From assembly GCA_021209875.1 (NCBI GenBank), contig JAGYVD010000002.1:6324001-6388000 (forward strand): a DNA stretch of 64,000 nucleotides. The letters run 5' to 3'. Below, piece by piece: positions 33,844 through 46,281 of this stretch. The position numbers were made by a program, and so were the translations under genes. Position 1 is the first letter of the stretch. Each line of letters opens with the position of its first letter. Source of the stretch: Rosellinia necatrix. Taxonomy: Eukaryota > Ascomycota > Sordariomycetes > Xylariales > Xylariaceae. The notes beneath the pieces were generated by a model. The model was not told the origin of the DNA. It saw nothing but the letters and a program-made list of their open reading frames with translations, and did not search any database.

Positions 33844-35190
33844 TCACTCATACCGATAACACAATCGCCCACTCAGCGGATCCACCACCTCGGACATAAC
33901 AACGCGACCACCAACATACCCATAATCCAGAGTATCCGTAATGGTGACATTTGGAGACGGAGGACCTGTATACTGTTTTAATATCTTCGTAAGACTCAAT
34001 AAGGGCGATGCAGGAACCTACTGTCAGCCCATGTCTGCGTGTCCGATACGGCGTATAGGCGGTTGTCGGGGTCTTGTTCCTGCCATATGGCCCACAGACG
34101 GTCCACCTGGGTGTGGTGGAAGTAGAAGGCAGGGTCCTGCGGGGAGGAGAAGATGTCGAACATGTCGCCGCCGACGTAGCCGTGCCCCCCGCCGTGGCCG
34201 CCCTGCTCCAGGTCGTTTCGGAACGCGGCCAGCGAGGGCTGGGTGAACAGGGTCGAGAGCGAGGCGTTGGTCAAGGACTGCTGGGCGACCTCCTGCAGGA
34301 AGTCGCGCGTCAGGCAATGCGGGTTGTACTCCAGCCCCGTCCGGTTGGAGCCGTCGGCGACGGGGAAGACGGGCCCGAGGTGGAGGGTGATGTTGGCGAA
34401 GGGCCCGTCGACGACGCAGCCCCCGCCCGTGCCCGGCGCCCGGCTGATGAACTGGGGCTCGGGCACGCCGGGGACGTTGCCGCTCAGCGTGCCGTGCGGG
34501 ACGTACACGCCGTTCCCCCCGAGGGAGTACTCCGAGCCGTCGAAGAGGGGGTCCGCGGAGAAGTCGTCGGTGTAAAGGCTCCAGTCCCAATACGGTTGGG
34601 CGCCCGTGTAGCCGCATTCGTCCCGCAGCGCGGTTTCGTACTGCCAGACGAAGTACCTGTGCCAGGGCAGAAACCATCCCTAAAAAACCCCCTCCAGGCC
34701 TTAGTATAGCAGATTCCTGATGAGCGAGCCACCGCCCCCCGCCTTTGCTCGATTTTGGCCACTTACCGAAAAGTGGACGAAAAGCGTCTGGTTGACATGG
34801 CACGCGGCGAAGTCATCTATGCGGTTTCTAGCCCCGGATGAGAATGACGCCGAGGTCACCGCAGGCTTCTCGCGGAGGCATTTCACCGCGTCGATGTAGT
34901 CTTTGCGCTCAGGTAAGCTCAGGTCATACCTGCGTAGAATTGTCAATAGGCAGACTTGGCGGATGGCCGTGGTAAGTAGCGCACCAAGACTTCCTGACTC
35001 GAATATTGCTTGCGTTGCATGAGCCAGCTCCCACTGCCCTCTCTTGGTGCCCGGCTGCCCCTAGTCGGAGCGCGGATGACTCGTGATACTGGTCGAGGAA
35101 CGAAGTAACATTCGCGTTCGCGTCGCCTGCGCTACAGGCCTTGGCCAGCAGCAGCAGCAGACTGGCTACGGAGAGAGACAAGAATCGCAT
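33844..35190 (-). CDS. Secreted tyrosinase (type-3 copper phenol oxidase), four exons, 382 aa
   Basis: Exons on the minus strand are 34985-35190, 34767-34929, 34022-34679 and 33844-33965; phases 2, 0 and 1 fit. The amino end MRFLSLSVASLLLLLAKACS is a signal peptide. CuA is formed by three histidines in CHVNQTLFVHFSGWFLPWH (spacing 7 and 8), which is completed only by splicing exon 2 to exon 3. CuB is formed by the H-x3-H in QGGHGGGHGYVGG and by FYFHHTQVDRLW. The last exon gives the typical end TDTLDYGY...LCYRYE. Tyrosinases oxidise monophenols and diphenols to quinones; this short secreted class occurs in pigment and secondary-metabolite settings and in phenol detoxification. The donor of the first intron, GTGCGC, is less standard than the others. 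Convergent with the Zn2Cys6 gene. Confidence 0.88.
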
Positions 35191-37524
35191 GGTGTGAGGT
35201 TTTCGGAAACGATGCAGGTGAGATGCTGTTGAGCTACAGAGGAGGTCATTCGTTCGTAGCTCGCCGGGGCTTCGCTTTTATATCGTGAGAAGTCGTCTTC
35301 GACGGCTTGTCTTGTTCCAATCTCGTAGCTGCATCGCTAAGAACCTTGGCCTCGCTTGGGGTCGTTCGTGCTCTCCGGTACGAAGCCGTTAGCGTCAATA
35401 CCGGCCCCCCGGAACGGCAGGAGATGCAGCCAAGTATATCATGGCCGGGATGATGCCAGCGATTGCTAATCAGCGATCTATCTCGGTCGAATGGGCTAGC
35501 AAAGGTCGGCGTAAGAATAGGCAATGTTGTTGCAATACTGCGGCCGACCCTCCGTGGTCAGACCGGAGGATGGTGGGGCGGTCAGGAAACTATGAGACCG
35601 ATCGTCCGTGGTGGATGCTGAAGGTGGCCAGGATGCGGATCGAAAAGCTCGTTTTAGGCTATTAGCGAATCTACGTTACCATGGAGAGTGGATGACTGGG
35701 GCTGCTTCTCGTATTTGGATATAAATTACGACCGTGTCACTACATTGACCCTTAACCAAAGGCGGGAATTATTCATGCAACACATTTGGCCTAGAGTCCT
35801 AGACTGACTTGACGCGTCATTTCGGTGTTCTTCATTGGCCTCTCACACGAGCCCGTCTCTGCCATTTTCCCAAACCGGGCTCCTCCAAACAGGCATTGCC
35901 CAAGCATATTGGATCTATACGCAAGGGTGTCACGGAAACCGGGTTACGGTGTGAGGTTCACCAGGCGTCTTTGGCCGAAGACGGCGTCCGACATGGTAAT
36001 GCCCTACCTAGCCTGGCGGGAGCGAAAACCACCAACAAGAAAAGCTCCAGAATACCTTCGAGGAGAGATCCCTGGGGGTGACCCTGAATCTGAATGTGAC
36101 GGTGAAGAGCCCGAGCTATATCGGACCCGATGTCGACCGACAACTTGTCGCCAAGAGCGAGCGAGCGATAGTGTCTATTGACAACATCTTCCTACGAATC
36201 CACCGAGACCACCCATGATGGAAAGGCGACAGCGTCTTGCTCAATTACGAGCTAGCTGGCTCCGTGGAAGTGTACTGTACGACGAGTTCAAAGACCCCGA
36301 CGAATAGCGCATAAGGCCTCAATGCTCATCGACGATCAACGCGCGTCAAGCATCGTCTACCCCAAGGACAAGCTGGAGGGCGCCGAGCCTCTCTTTTGCG
36401 ACCCTGTATTCCCTGAACCCGTAATTCAGGGGACGGGCTGATCTCCGCGTCGCCGGTCGACGACAACGACGATGATGACGCCGACCTCCGTACTCTCGAC
36501 CTCATGTCAGCTGGACGCGAGTTCCCCAGCCCCCACCGCGTCGTAGATGGGACGGACATCCATCAACGAGACGACCGTGCCCACGGCATGAAGGCGTATT
36601 TGAACCAATCTAGTGAATCACTGGGATCCATCCTTCCGTTTCTAATACCACATCTTTTTTTCATTTTTTTTTTTTCATCCAAAATCTTGTCTCCTGAGTG
36701 TGATAAACAACGACACACAACCCGTCGGATTCATGTAGTCCAATCACTATGAAATGTGGGCTTCATCCTCTATTTTCCCAAGCTCCATTAAATTGTTGTT
36801 CTACGCTCCCGGAAGCTATAAACTCCTATGCAAAATATGCCACTCCGATAAATTTGGGGACAGCAGTTGGTATTACGAGTTGTCCTAACTGTAGAAGTAC
36901 AAGCGCAAAGCTTTCCAGCTGGTAGAGGCAGACGCCACCACATGCGCTCAATCATATATAGAGGCTTCATCCATTACCTGGGATAATTTTAACCAACCCT
37001 ACGTCGTTCTGGGGTCCCAGGTCGTTTGGGCAGCCTATACGGCGCTATTCAAGATGATTTCACATGGTCTGTCGGAATATCTGCCATATGGGGAATGTCC
37101 AGAGTGAGATCTAGTAACTAGAAAGCAACAGCTGGGTCGCAAGTAGATGGCTTAGTATAAGGGTAAGGCTTAATATCATTGATTTGTATTGTGGGCGTAC
37201 CATCTAAGGTGAGAGGCCCCTGGTCTTTATATGCATAACTATGCCTCTAGAGCTACACCGTAGGGTGGCCAGTAACCCGCCATGTGCTTTATCTACCTGA
37301 CGATATCCTCGTACATGCTTAGCCACCACTATTCGACACCACTAAGCATTTGTCACTGGACGCGTTTTTGATCTCCTTTTGAACTGTAGAGCCCCCTTTT
37401 ATCGGCTCCCTCGAACCACTCGTGGGCGGGAGAAGTTGGCGTAGGCTGGAGTAATATTTTCCTCTTCTGTTCCGGAAGCTTGATGGCTCGACTGCTGGCT
37501 TGGGTTTTAATTCATGATGATGAT
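35191..37524. other. Intergenic region left of the retrotransposon, with decayed coding-like stretch
   Basis: No intact gene. Between about 35825 and 36600 several long frames in all three phases (such as RLWPKTASDMVMPYLAWRER and VDRQLVAKSERAIVSIDNI) with G+C and codon texture like coding DNA suggest a decayed gene, but I recognise no family and cannot join the pieces. There is a T-run near 36655-36675. Confidence 0.4.
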
Positions 37525-37663
37525 TGTCAAATATATGTGGGTCACTCCACACCTCCGGATATATATTCTACTGAATATCCCAGGTCTTTTAACCTATCTC
37601 TGTAATTAATTTTACACCTTGAATACATCTTTTAACTATTATAATAATTTATTTTTTTTAACA
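37525..37663 (+). repeat. Left LTR of the Copia element
   Basis: 139 bp. The outer (5') half keeps C and G that are T and A in the right copy; the inner (3') end is strongly mutated, with C and G of the right copy replaced by T and A. Confidence 0.9.
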
Positions 37664-40600
37664 GGTTATAAGCCCGGACTTGCTTATTTATATTATTTAC
37701 TCAGCTTTTATTTTTAAACTTAGCTAAATTACCTGATTTTTCGATTTAAAAAATCTAAAGCTAAAACTGTTTATATAAAAAATTAATATTTAAAAATAAA
37801 CTAAAAAAAACATTAAATTATAAATATAATATATTATTTTGTTTAAAAATAATATTAATTATAAAATTTATTAAACTATTAATTTAAAGCTTATTAATAT
37901 TTATAAAACATAAAACTTATTAAAGCTGGATTATTAATAATTATTAGCTATAATTTTAAGCTTTTAGCTTTAAATAATATTAAGCTACTAAAAAAATCTT
38001 TTATTTTATTTTTTATTTATTAATTATTAAATTTAATAAACTTTATTACTTTTTAAATATAAGATTATAAAAAAACAGATTATTATTTTAATAAATTATT
38101 ACTATTTTAATTAAATATTTAAAATATTTATAAATATTTATAAATATTTTTATAAAAAACCTTTATAATATTTTTTATACTACTGTTTTTAAATAAATAT
38201 AATTTTTTTATTTTATTAATAAACTTGTTTTAACTATATTAAACTTTTTATAAACAATATTAAAAAACAACTATATATTTTTTATTATTATAAAACTTTT
38301 AAAATTTATTATTAAATTTATAGCTTATATTTTTTTATTATTATTTAATAATATTAAATTTTTAGTTTTAAAAAACTATTTTAAAAGTTTATTATTTTTA
38401 TTTTTAATTTTATGTTTTATATATAAATAAATATATAAAAAAAAATAAAAACTTTGTTTTATTTTTAATTTAAATATTAACGTTTTTATAATTAAAAATT
38501 GTTTTAAAATATTAATATAAAAGCAATAGAATTATAAATAATAAAAAAGCTTAATATTAATAATTATAAGTTTAATAAAATTATTAAACAACTATATAAA
38601 ATTTATTAAAAAATAAAAGATTATTTAACAGTATAAAATTATAAACGTTTTTTATTTAAAAAATATAAGCATTAATATTAAAAAAAAACCGGTAAAATAA
38701 TAATAACTATATAAAACATATTAAAATATAAAAAATAAACAGATTAAAAATATGCAGCTATATAAATATGTTTTAAAATTAATATTTAAAACTATTTTAT
38801 AAATAAAACTAAATATAAAATAATATTTTAAATTTAAAATATTATTTTAAAAACTTTAAATTTAAAAAATATTATTTATATTATTTTATTTATTTAATAA
38901 AATAATATAAACTTAAAAAGCAGCAGTAAAACTATATTAAAGCTTATAAAAAACTTTAAACTATTTATAACAATATAATTATTTTAAATATTAATTATAT
39001 AATTTATAAACTTATATTTTTAATAAATTTCTGTTTATATTAGGCCTAAATTATATTTTTTTTTTTAAACAAAACTATTAAATTATTTTTAAAAAAACTT
39101 AACTAATATAATAATTAAAAAGCTGCTATATTTAATAACGCTGTTTAAAAAGCTTAAGCTAAAAATAGTTATTAAAATTAATAAAAATTTTAACGTTATA
39201 TTAATTATAATTATAAACTATATAAGTTATAAAAAAAATATATAGCAGCTAAATATTATAAGTTATATTTAAAACTAATACTAAAAAAAACTTTTATTTT
39301 TAAAAGCAACTTAATAAAATAAAATAAAAAAATATTAAAAAATAAAAACTTTAATAATAGTTTTAATATAAAATAAACAAATATTTTTTTGCTGCTGCTT
39401 AGCTTAATTAAAACTAATAATATAATTTTAGTTTTATTATATTTAGCTTTATAAAAAACCTTTTTATAAAAATGCTTAAACTAAACTATTTAATAGTTAA
39501 ATTTAACGCTAGTATATTAAAGTTATATGTTTTAAAAATATAATTTTTTAGCAACGTTTTAAATAACTTGCGGATTATTAATATATTAAAATAATTTTTG
39601 CTAACTAATACTATTAAATAAATTGCTTAAAACTTTATAAAATAATTTAATAATATTATTATTTTTAATTTAAGCTATAATTAATATATGTTTTATAAAT
39701 AAAACAGCTTTATTAATTTAAAATGTTATAATAAGCTAAAAATAATAAAAATTAAAAACAAAATAATTATATTTAAATAAATAAAAATTATATTATTATT
39801 ACTTTTATAAACAGCAAAAAATACAGAATATTTTTATAAAGCGGTATATTATTTTAAAACAGAAGTTAATTTAATTTTTATATTTTAATTATTTAAAAAA
39901 ATATAGAATTCTTTTTTTGTTAAAATAAAATATTTAAAGTTAAAAACAAAAAATGTTTTTTTAACGCATAGATAAACAGCGGTCTATATTTAATTAATAC
40001 GTTAAGCTTTAGTATTAATATATTTAATTTAAACGTCAGGCTTTACATTTATTTTATTTTTAATTTTAAAATATAAGTCTAGCATAATTAATTTAAACAT
40101 ATTAATAATTAAAAACTTTAAATATTAATAAACTTTATAACAAAAATACTATTTTTTTAAAAGCACTGCTTATATAAAACCTGTATTAAAAAACAAATAA
40201 AAAAAAAACCGCATAAAAAACCCTAGTTAAAAAAACCTATAAACTTAAATTTATTTATATTAATTTTATTAAAATATTAATAAAATAAAACTATATTATA
40301 AAATATAATAAATTTATTTAATAAATAATTATAATTAATAACTATATTTAAAAACCTGGACTTTTTTATAAAGTTTTTATTTAAGTTTACTAGTATTATT
40401 TAAGCTTTTTTAATTAATATAAATAATTAAAATAATGCTGCTATATTATTATATTAAATTAAAAATTAAGTTTTATAAATAACGCGTTTAAACTTATATA
40501 TTAAAATAAAAATATCGCTTTATTTTTTCTGTTATAAACTAGCATTAATAAAATAATATTATAAAACAAGCTATAAAAATTATTAAAAAATTATTTATAG

Positions 40601-43600
40601 ATTATTTATAAATATTACAGCTAGCAAAATAAACTTAAAATATTAGCTTATATTAATTAAAACAGCGGTATATTTAAAAACTTATAGCTTAGCTTAAAAA
40701 TAAAAATAAAACTTTATATAAAATATAATATAATATTAAACCAGACTTAATATATTTATATATTATTAAATTAAACAGCTATTATTTATTAAAAAAAAAC
40801 CGTCGATATTTAATAAAAAATATAAAAATATAAAATATTAAACTATTAAAAAATAGCGTTATAAACTATATAATACTATTTTTTTAATAAAATAATATAA
40901 GCTAACAACGTTGTTTTTAAAAAACAGCATATATATTTATTATTAAAAAACTAGTTTTTTTTTTTTAAATTTATTTAAAAAACTAGCTAATGCTACTATA
41001 AAAGCTTAGCTAGTTATTAAAACTGTTATAACTATTTTATAGCTTAAAGCGTTAAAATTAAAAAAAAATTTTAGTTAAAAACTAAAAATTATAAAATACG
41101 TTTTTAATAAAACTTTGCAAAAAAAAATTTATTATTTAAAACTATTAAAAATAAATAATAAAAACAAACTTTTAAAACTATTTTATAAAACTTTTTTTAG
41201 TATTTTAGCTATTATATTTTAAAAAATACTAGCTATTTTATTTAAAATAACACTGTTTTTATTATTAAAACTATAATTTTTTTAAATTAAAAACTTATAG
41301 CTTAATTATTAATTATTTTAAAAGCAGAATAAAAACTAAAAATAATAAAAATATTTAAAAGTTTATTATAATTATTGTTTTAAAAGTTTTATAAAATTAT
41401 TTTAACTTTTGCTTTTAAACAGGCCTATTTAGCCGGTATTAAATATTAGCTGTTAATAGCTTTATAAAACTTTTTATTAATATTTTTAAGCTAATAATAT
41501 TATTAATTGATATAATATTTACGCTATTTTTTTTTTTAAAACTTATTAAACTAAAATTACTAGCTTAAGCAAAAAAAAACGCTAATTAGTTTAATTAACA
41601 AAAATAATAAACAGCAAATATAAATTTTTATAAATAATAAAATATAAAAACTTATAAAATTATTTAAAAATAAAAACTGTTTATAAATAAATAAATTTAT
41701 AAACTAAAAAAACTTAATAAAAAATTATTTAATATAAAGCATAATAAATAATTTAAAGCTTTAAATAAATAAAAAACTAAACTATAATAAAATTTTTATA
41801 TTAATAATAAAACTAATAAGCTATAAAATAATTTTTGCTATTATAGCAGCTTTAAATTTAAAATTTAAACAAATAAACGTTAAAACAGCGTTTTTATATA
41901 AATTAATAAACAAAAAAATTTATATTAAACAACTATTAAAATTTAATAACAGCTTTAATTATATATACTGCTTAAATAAAGCATTTTATAAATTAAAACA
42001 GTTTTTAAAAATTTAATATAACATTTTTTCTATATTTTTAAAAAAACTAAGCTTTATACTATTAAATATAAATATTAAAATATTTGCTAAAAGCTATTTA
42101 TATATAACAGTATATATAAACAATTTATTAATAGCTAGATTTTTAAAATTAAAAGTTAACAAGCTTAAATAATCGTTAAACAAACGTTTTAAAATAATAG
42201 ACCTAAGCTTATGTTTATACTACTTAAAAATAATAATTAAAAAAAACTGTTTTAACTAAACGATTTATTTAAAATAAAATGCTTATATTAAAAAATATTA
42301 AAAAACTTTTATATATAAAAATATATTTTAAACGTTATTTTTATAAAAATAAAACTATTTAAACTTTTATTTATAAATTTTATTATATTTAATAAAAATA
42401 AAACTTAATATATAAAAACTATCAGCTTATTAATATATATTATATTTAAAATAAAACCAGATATTATATTTTTAGTATTATTTTGCAGTTATTTTTTAGT
42501 AAAGCTTAACAAAAACTATATTATAGCCGTTAAATATATATTTAAATATTTAAAAAAAACAATAAACTTAAAATTAATTTATTATAAAGCTTTAAAAAGC
42601 TTTATTAGTTATATTAATATTAACTACGTTAAAAACTAAAAAACTTAAAAATTAACTTTTAGCTATATTTTTTTAATAAGCAGTAGCGTTATTAATTAAA
42701 ACTTAAAATAACAAGCTATTATATTTTTATTATTTTATAAAATAAAATATATCAGCTAAACATAAGCTATTAAAAAAGTTATTTAATTATAGCTACTGCT
42801 AAAAAAATTAAATATTAATAATAAAATCAGAACAATTATTATTTATAACAATAATTAAAAAGCTATAGTATTAATTAACAACTTATTATATTATATTAAT
42901 ACTAAATATATAATTATTTAATTAAAATTTATTTATAAACAACAAGCTGCTAAAAACGTTAAATTATAGTTTATATTAATAATAAAATAAATTATTAATA
43001 AACTTATTAAAATATTACTAAAAACAAATTTTTATTTTTTATAAAGCTATAAGCTTAAAATAAATAAAAGCTACGTTATTAATAAAACTAAAGTTTAACT
43101 TTATTATATAATTAAGCAGTATTAATACTGTAAGAATTTTTTAATAAAAATATTTTATAATTTATTTTAATATAAACAGCTTAACTAAAGCTTTTAAATA
43201 TTTATAACTAACTTTATTTAATTTTTTACTATTTTTTTTATTTTATAAACCGTTTTAAAGCTTTTTAATTATTAATAAAATAAAAAGCTATAATATTTAT
43301 TAATATTAACTATTTTAATATATTAAAAAAATTATTTTTTAACGTAAAAATAATAAACAATTAACTAGCTTTAATATTTAGCTAGTTTTATAAGCTTGCT
43401 ATAGCTATAAACATATTATATATTTATTTAAAAGCTATTTTTTTTATATATTAGTAAAAAAAAAATTAAAAAGCTTATAAAAAATGCTAGATATGTTTAT
43501 TTAAAATATTTTAATATATTTTATTATATTAAAAAAACTAAAAACATATATAAATAAGTTTATTTAGCATATTATAAAACATTTAGCTAAAAATAATTAA

Positions 43601-44211
43601 AAAAAACGTTTAACATACGTTTATTATAATAATAATTATTAACTTAGCTAAAAAAAAAATATAATATTTTAAAATTATAACTTTATGCTTAAAATATTAA
43701 AAATATTATAAACAAAAACATATTTTAAAACAAATAAAAAGCTTTTTAAACTATTTATAACAAAAATCAAACGTTTTAAAGTTTAATATAACTTAAATTA
43801 AATATATATTAATTAAAACTTTTGCTTAATATATATAATATTTTATATTAAAAACTAAATATAATTAAAAACTTATTTTTTAAAAAATCTAATTTTTGCT
43901 TATAAAACTATATATAACTAATATATCGATAATTTATTTAAAAATATATTAGCATATATTTTAAGTTTTTTTTTTTTTATAAAAGGTTTTTATAAGTTAA
44001 GCTATAATTAAAAACGTTATAACTAAATATTAAAATAATATTATAAATATAAAAAATACTAAAAAAAAAAAAAAAAATTAATAATATTAATTAAATAAAA
44101 GTTATATATATTATATATATAAAAACTTTAGTTTAAACTTAATATAAAACTTTAAAATAGCTTTTTAAAACTTTTTATAAAAAACATAAAACAGTTTAAA
44201 ATAAATAAAAG

Positions 44212-44350
44212 TATTAAATATATATAAGTCACTCCATACCTCCGGATATATATTCTATTAAATATCCCAGGTCTTTTAACCTATCTCTATAACTAATTCT
44301 ACACCTTAAATACATCTTTTAACCATCATGATGATCCACTTCTCTTAACA
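44212..44350 (+). repeat. Right LTR of the Copia element
   Basis: 139 bp, same length as the left copy. I count 21 differences from it, all transitions. Its inner (5') end is the mutated one and its outer (3') end keeps C and G. Confidence 0.9.
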
Positions 44351-44875
44351 ATAATAGCGTTATTTTTAAATGACAGAGGGTGGTTGCTTGTTGCCTAAAG
44401 TAAGTAGCAGGTGCAAAGCCGTACGGCAAGCAGAAAAAAGCCGTAAGCTTAATGCTGTCCTTAAGTCAAGCCACTAGGTGACTAGGATCAATCCCACCCC
44501 CCTCCCCCCCTTCCAATAGAACATCTTTTTTACTCTCCCAAATCTATTCTAGAGGTAGGTAAGTAAAGAGCAGGTGGGGTCTACGTAAGCTATTCGTAAC
44601 GGACGGCATGTATATATAGAGTCTTATTACTAAGTGATTAAAGGGAATGACTTGCCCGCTACGTGTCTAAACGCCCATACCGCGAAGATTCAACGTGATG
44701 GCAGTGCGTGGCAGAACATGCACACCCGTAGATGGGCCAATCTGCCTCGTGGTATGCCTCTGGTCTGACTAGAATTACACATAAGTAGGCAATGATCTAA
44801 ATTCCCCTACGTAGGCGCAAGACTTGTTCCCGACGCGAACCCTTTGTCTAATCATCCGAACGTACAGATATAGAA
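44351..44875. other. Short region right of the retrotransposon
   Basis: Base composition returns to normal within a few bases of the right LTR end. No gene; promoter of the membrane-protein gene. Confidence 0.5.
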
Positions 44876-46281
44876 ATGTCCGAATCCTTGCTCTACGTCC
44901 AACCAAATGCCACCTTGGGCTACATCATAACCGAGTTACGTTCGTCCCGGCCCCAGCCCGCACCAGACAGCGTTTTTTGCAAGCTGGACATACCCAGCAC
45001 CACTACCGATACCGCCACCTTCACCCTCGCCTTCAGCAACTCCCCCCGGTGGGAGTCGCGCGAGGTCTCTCGCGCCACCCTTCTCTTCTGGATCCTCGCC
45101 CTCGCCTTCAACTGCGTCGGCCAGCCCACGGGCCGCCTGCTGCGCCTGAGATACCCGCACCACGCCGTCCTCCGGGCGTTCCCGGCGCTGTACGCCGCCG
45201 ACGCCCTCGCGGCGCTGATCCGCTGGGCGCTGGGGGTCGTCCACTCGCGGGGCAACGTCCGGGGGTCGGCGTCCCTCGTCCTCGCCGCCCGGTTCCTCGA
45301 CGCCCGGGGCCTGCCGGACGCGGGCGCCGTCGCCGGCGCGCTGCCCCCGGCCATCCAGCTCTGGGCCGCCAGGGGGCTCGGCGCCGTGCCCGTCGCCGTC
45401 GGCACCCTGTTTTTCGGCTCCTGGGTCGCGTTCGAGCTGCTGCTCGGGGCCGCTCGCTTGGAGGACGTACAGCGGCTCCGGGGGGCCGTGCAGAGCTTAC
45501 AACTAGACCTTCCCGGCAAAGACGAGAGCGGGAGGCCACAATCCACCTGGGCACTACAGCCAGAGCTTCTTCTCGGGCCGTTTCGGCAACTCGACGGGAT
45601 GCCGTTAGAAGCGGGTTTTGCCTACCTTGCGATGCTGGCTAATGTGAGTATTATATTATATATATCGGTTACGCAACTTGGTACGCATTTCAACGGGTGG
45701 ATTTTGAGCATTCTCTACGTTTTACGCCTCCTCATAGCTCAATATTTAATTTGCCGCCGCTTTCTATATTACGAAACTCCATCCCTGTCACAGTTCACAC
45801 TGCTGGTAGTTCCAGAAATGACTTATGTTATTGCACAAGGAGGGAAAACTCCCCGCTTGGTCAGTCGCCAGCTACTCGCTTCTTTTATATACAGTATTCT
45901 GGCCCGTGCCCTAGTGGGGTCCTTAGGTTAGAACTAGTTCCGTGACAATCCCACACCCTCGCCCGTATTAACCCTATAGGGTCATGGAGCATCAGGAAGC
46001 TGTTGCGAGGTATACTGGTGCCTGTCTGCGGGTCTTTGTCGTATTTGGTCATCAACATCCATGACGGCCCGCGTGCACGAGCAACACACGAGCCGGGTAT
46101 GAGCAACTCGATATTCTTTCTAGGTTTCTATTTCTTTCTATGTTTGGTGGGCCCAGGTTGGGAGTTACCATCGTGGGAGCTCGATCCTGTCGTTCAAGCA
46201 TTGAGTGCCTTAGGACTCATAGTTCTGAGCCACCAGCCACAGAATACCTACAAACCTGCTGGACTGGATGTCTTCGGATAA
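44876..46281 (+). CDS. Multi-pass membrane protein of unknown function, two exons, 450 aa
   Basis: Exons are 44876-45926 and 45980-46281; the 53-bp intron (GTTAGA..TATAG, with ATTAAC before the acceptor) is phase 1 and joins ALVGSLG to SWSIRKLLRG. I do not recognise a named family. Visible hydrophobic segments include RATLLFWILALAFNCVG, LGAVPVAVGTLFFGSWVAF, LAMLANVSIILYISV, LSILYVLRLLIAQYLI, LLASFIYSILARALVG, ILVPVCGSLSYLVI and FFLGFYFFLCLVG, so about seven or eight membrane passes. A very G+C-rich stretch (45060-45480) encodes Ala/Arg/Leu-rich sequence, where the other frames are also open, so the frame was chosen by the hydrophobic pattern and the fit of the intron. The contrast with the pure A+T transposon 500 bp to the left is sharp. 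Confidence 0.65.

Larger units (their letters stand above)
37525..44350 (+). mobile_element. Copia-type LTR retrotransposon, complete but destroyed by C-to-T/G-to-A mutation (RIP)
   Basis: The two LTRs are 139 bp each (37525-37663 and 44212-44350), begin TG (mutated to TA in the right copy) and end CA. They are flanked by ATGAT on the left and ATAAT on the right, a 5-bp target duplication with one transition. After the left LTR comes GGTTATAAGCCCGG, the position and form of the Copia primer-binding site. Inside, the sequence is almost only A and T and has no long open frame. A reverse-transcriptase signature survives at 41969-42136: residues LNKAFYKLKQ and, in the same frame 47 codons later, VYINNLLIA, which match the family motifs LNKALYGLKQ and YVDDLLIA after G-to-A change. 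That sits about two thirds into the element, as expected for Copia order (integrase before RT). It is inactive. Confidence 0.9.

Noticed and set aside
34024..34803. 259-codon minus-strand frame in the tyrosinase gene
   Set aside because: The frame without introns lacks the copper motifs; the spliced frame has all of them.
35825..36181. 118-codon frame as an intact gene
   Set aside because: It opens without a normal ATG context, has no family features, and adjacent frames carry equally coding-like pieces; more likely decayed DNA.
37552..44211. Mitochondrial DNA insertion or centromere core as the reason for the A+T-rich block
   Set aside because: Equal 139-bp LTRs, a 5-bp target duplication, a Copia-type primer-binding site and RT motifs explain the block as one RIP-mutated retrotransposon.
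44824..45642. 272-codon plus-strand frame overlapping the membrane-protein gene
   Set aside because: Arg/Pro-rich shadow frame; the other frame encodes regular membrane segments and joins a second exon in phase.
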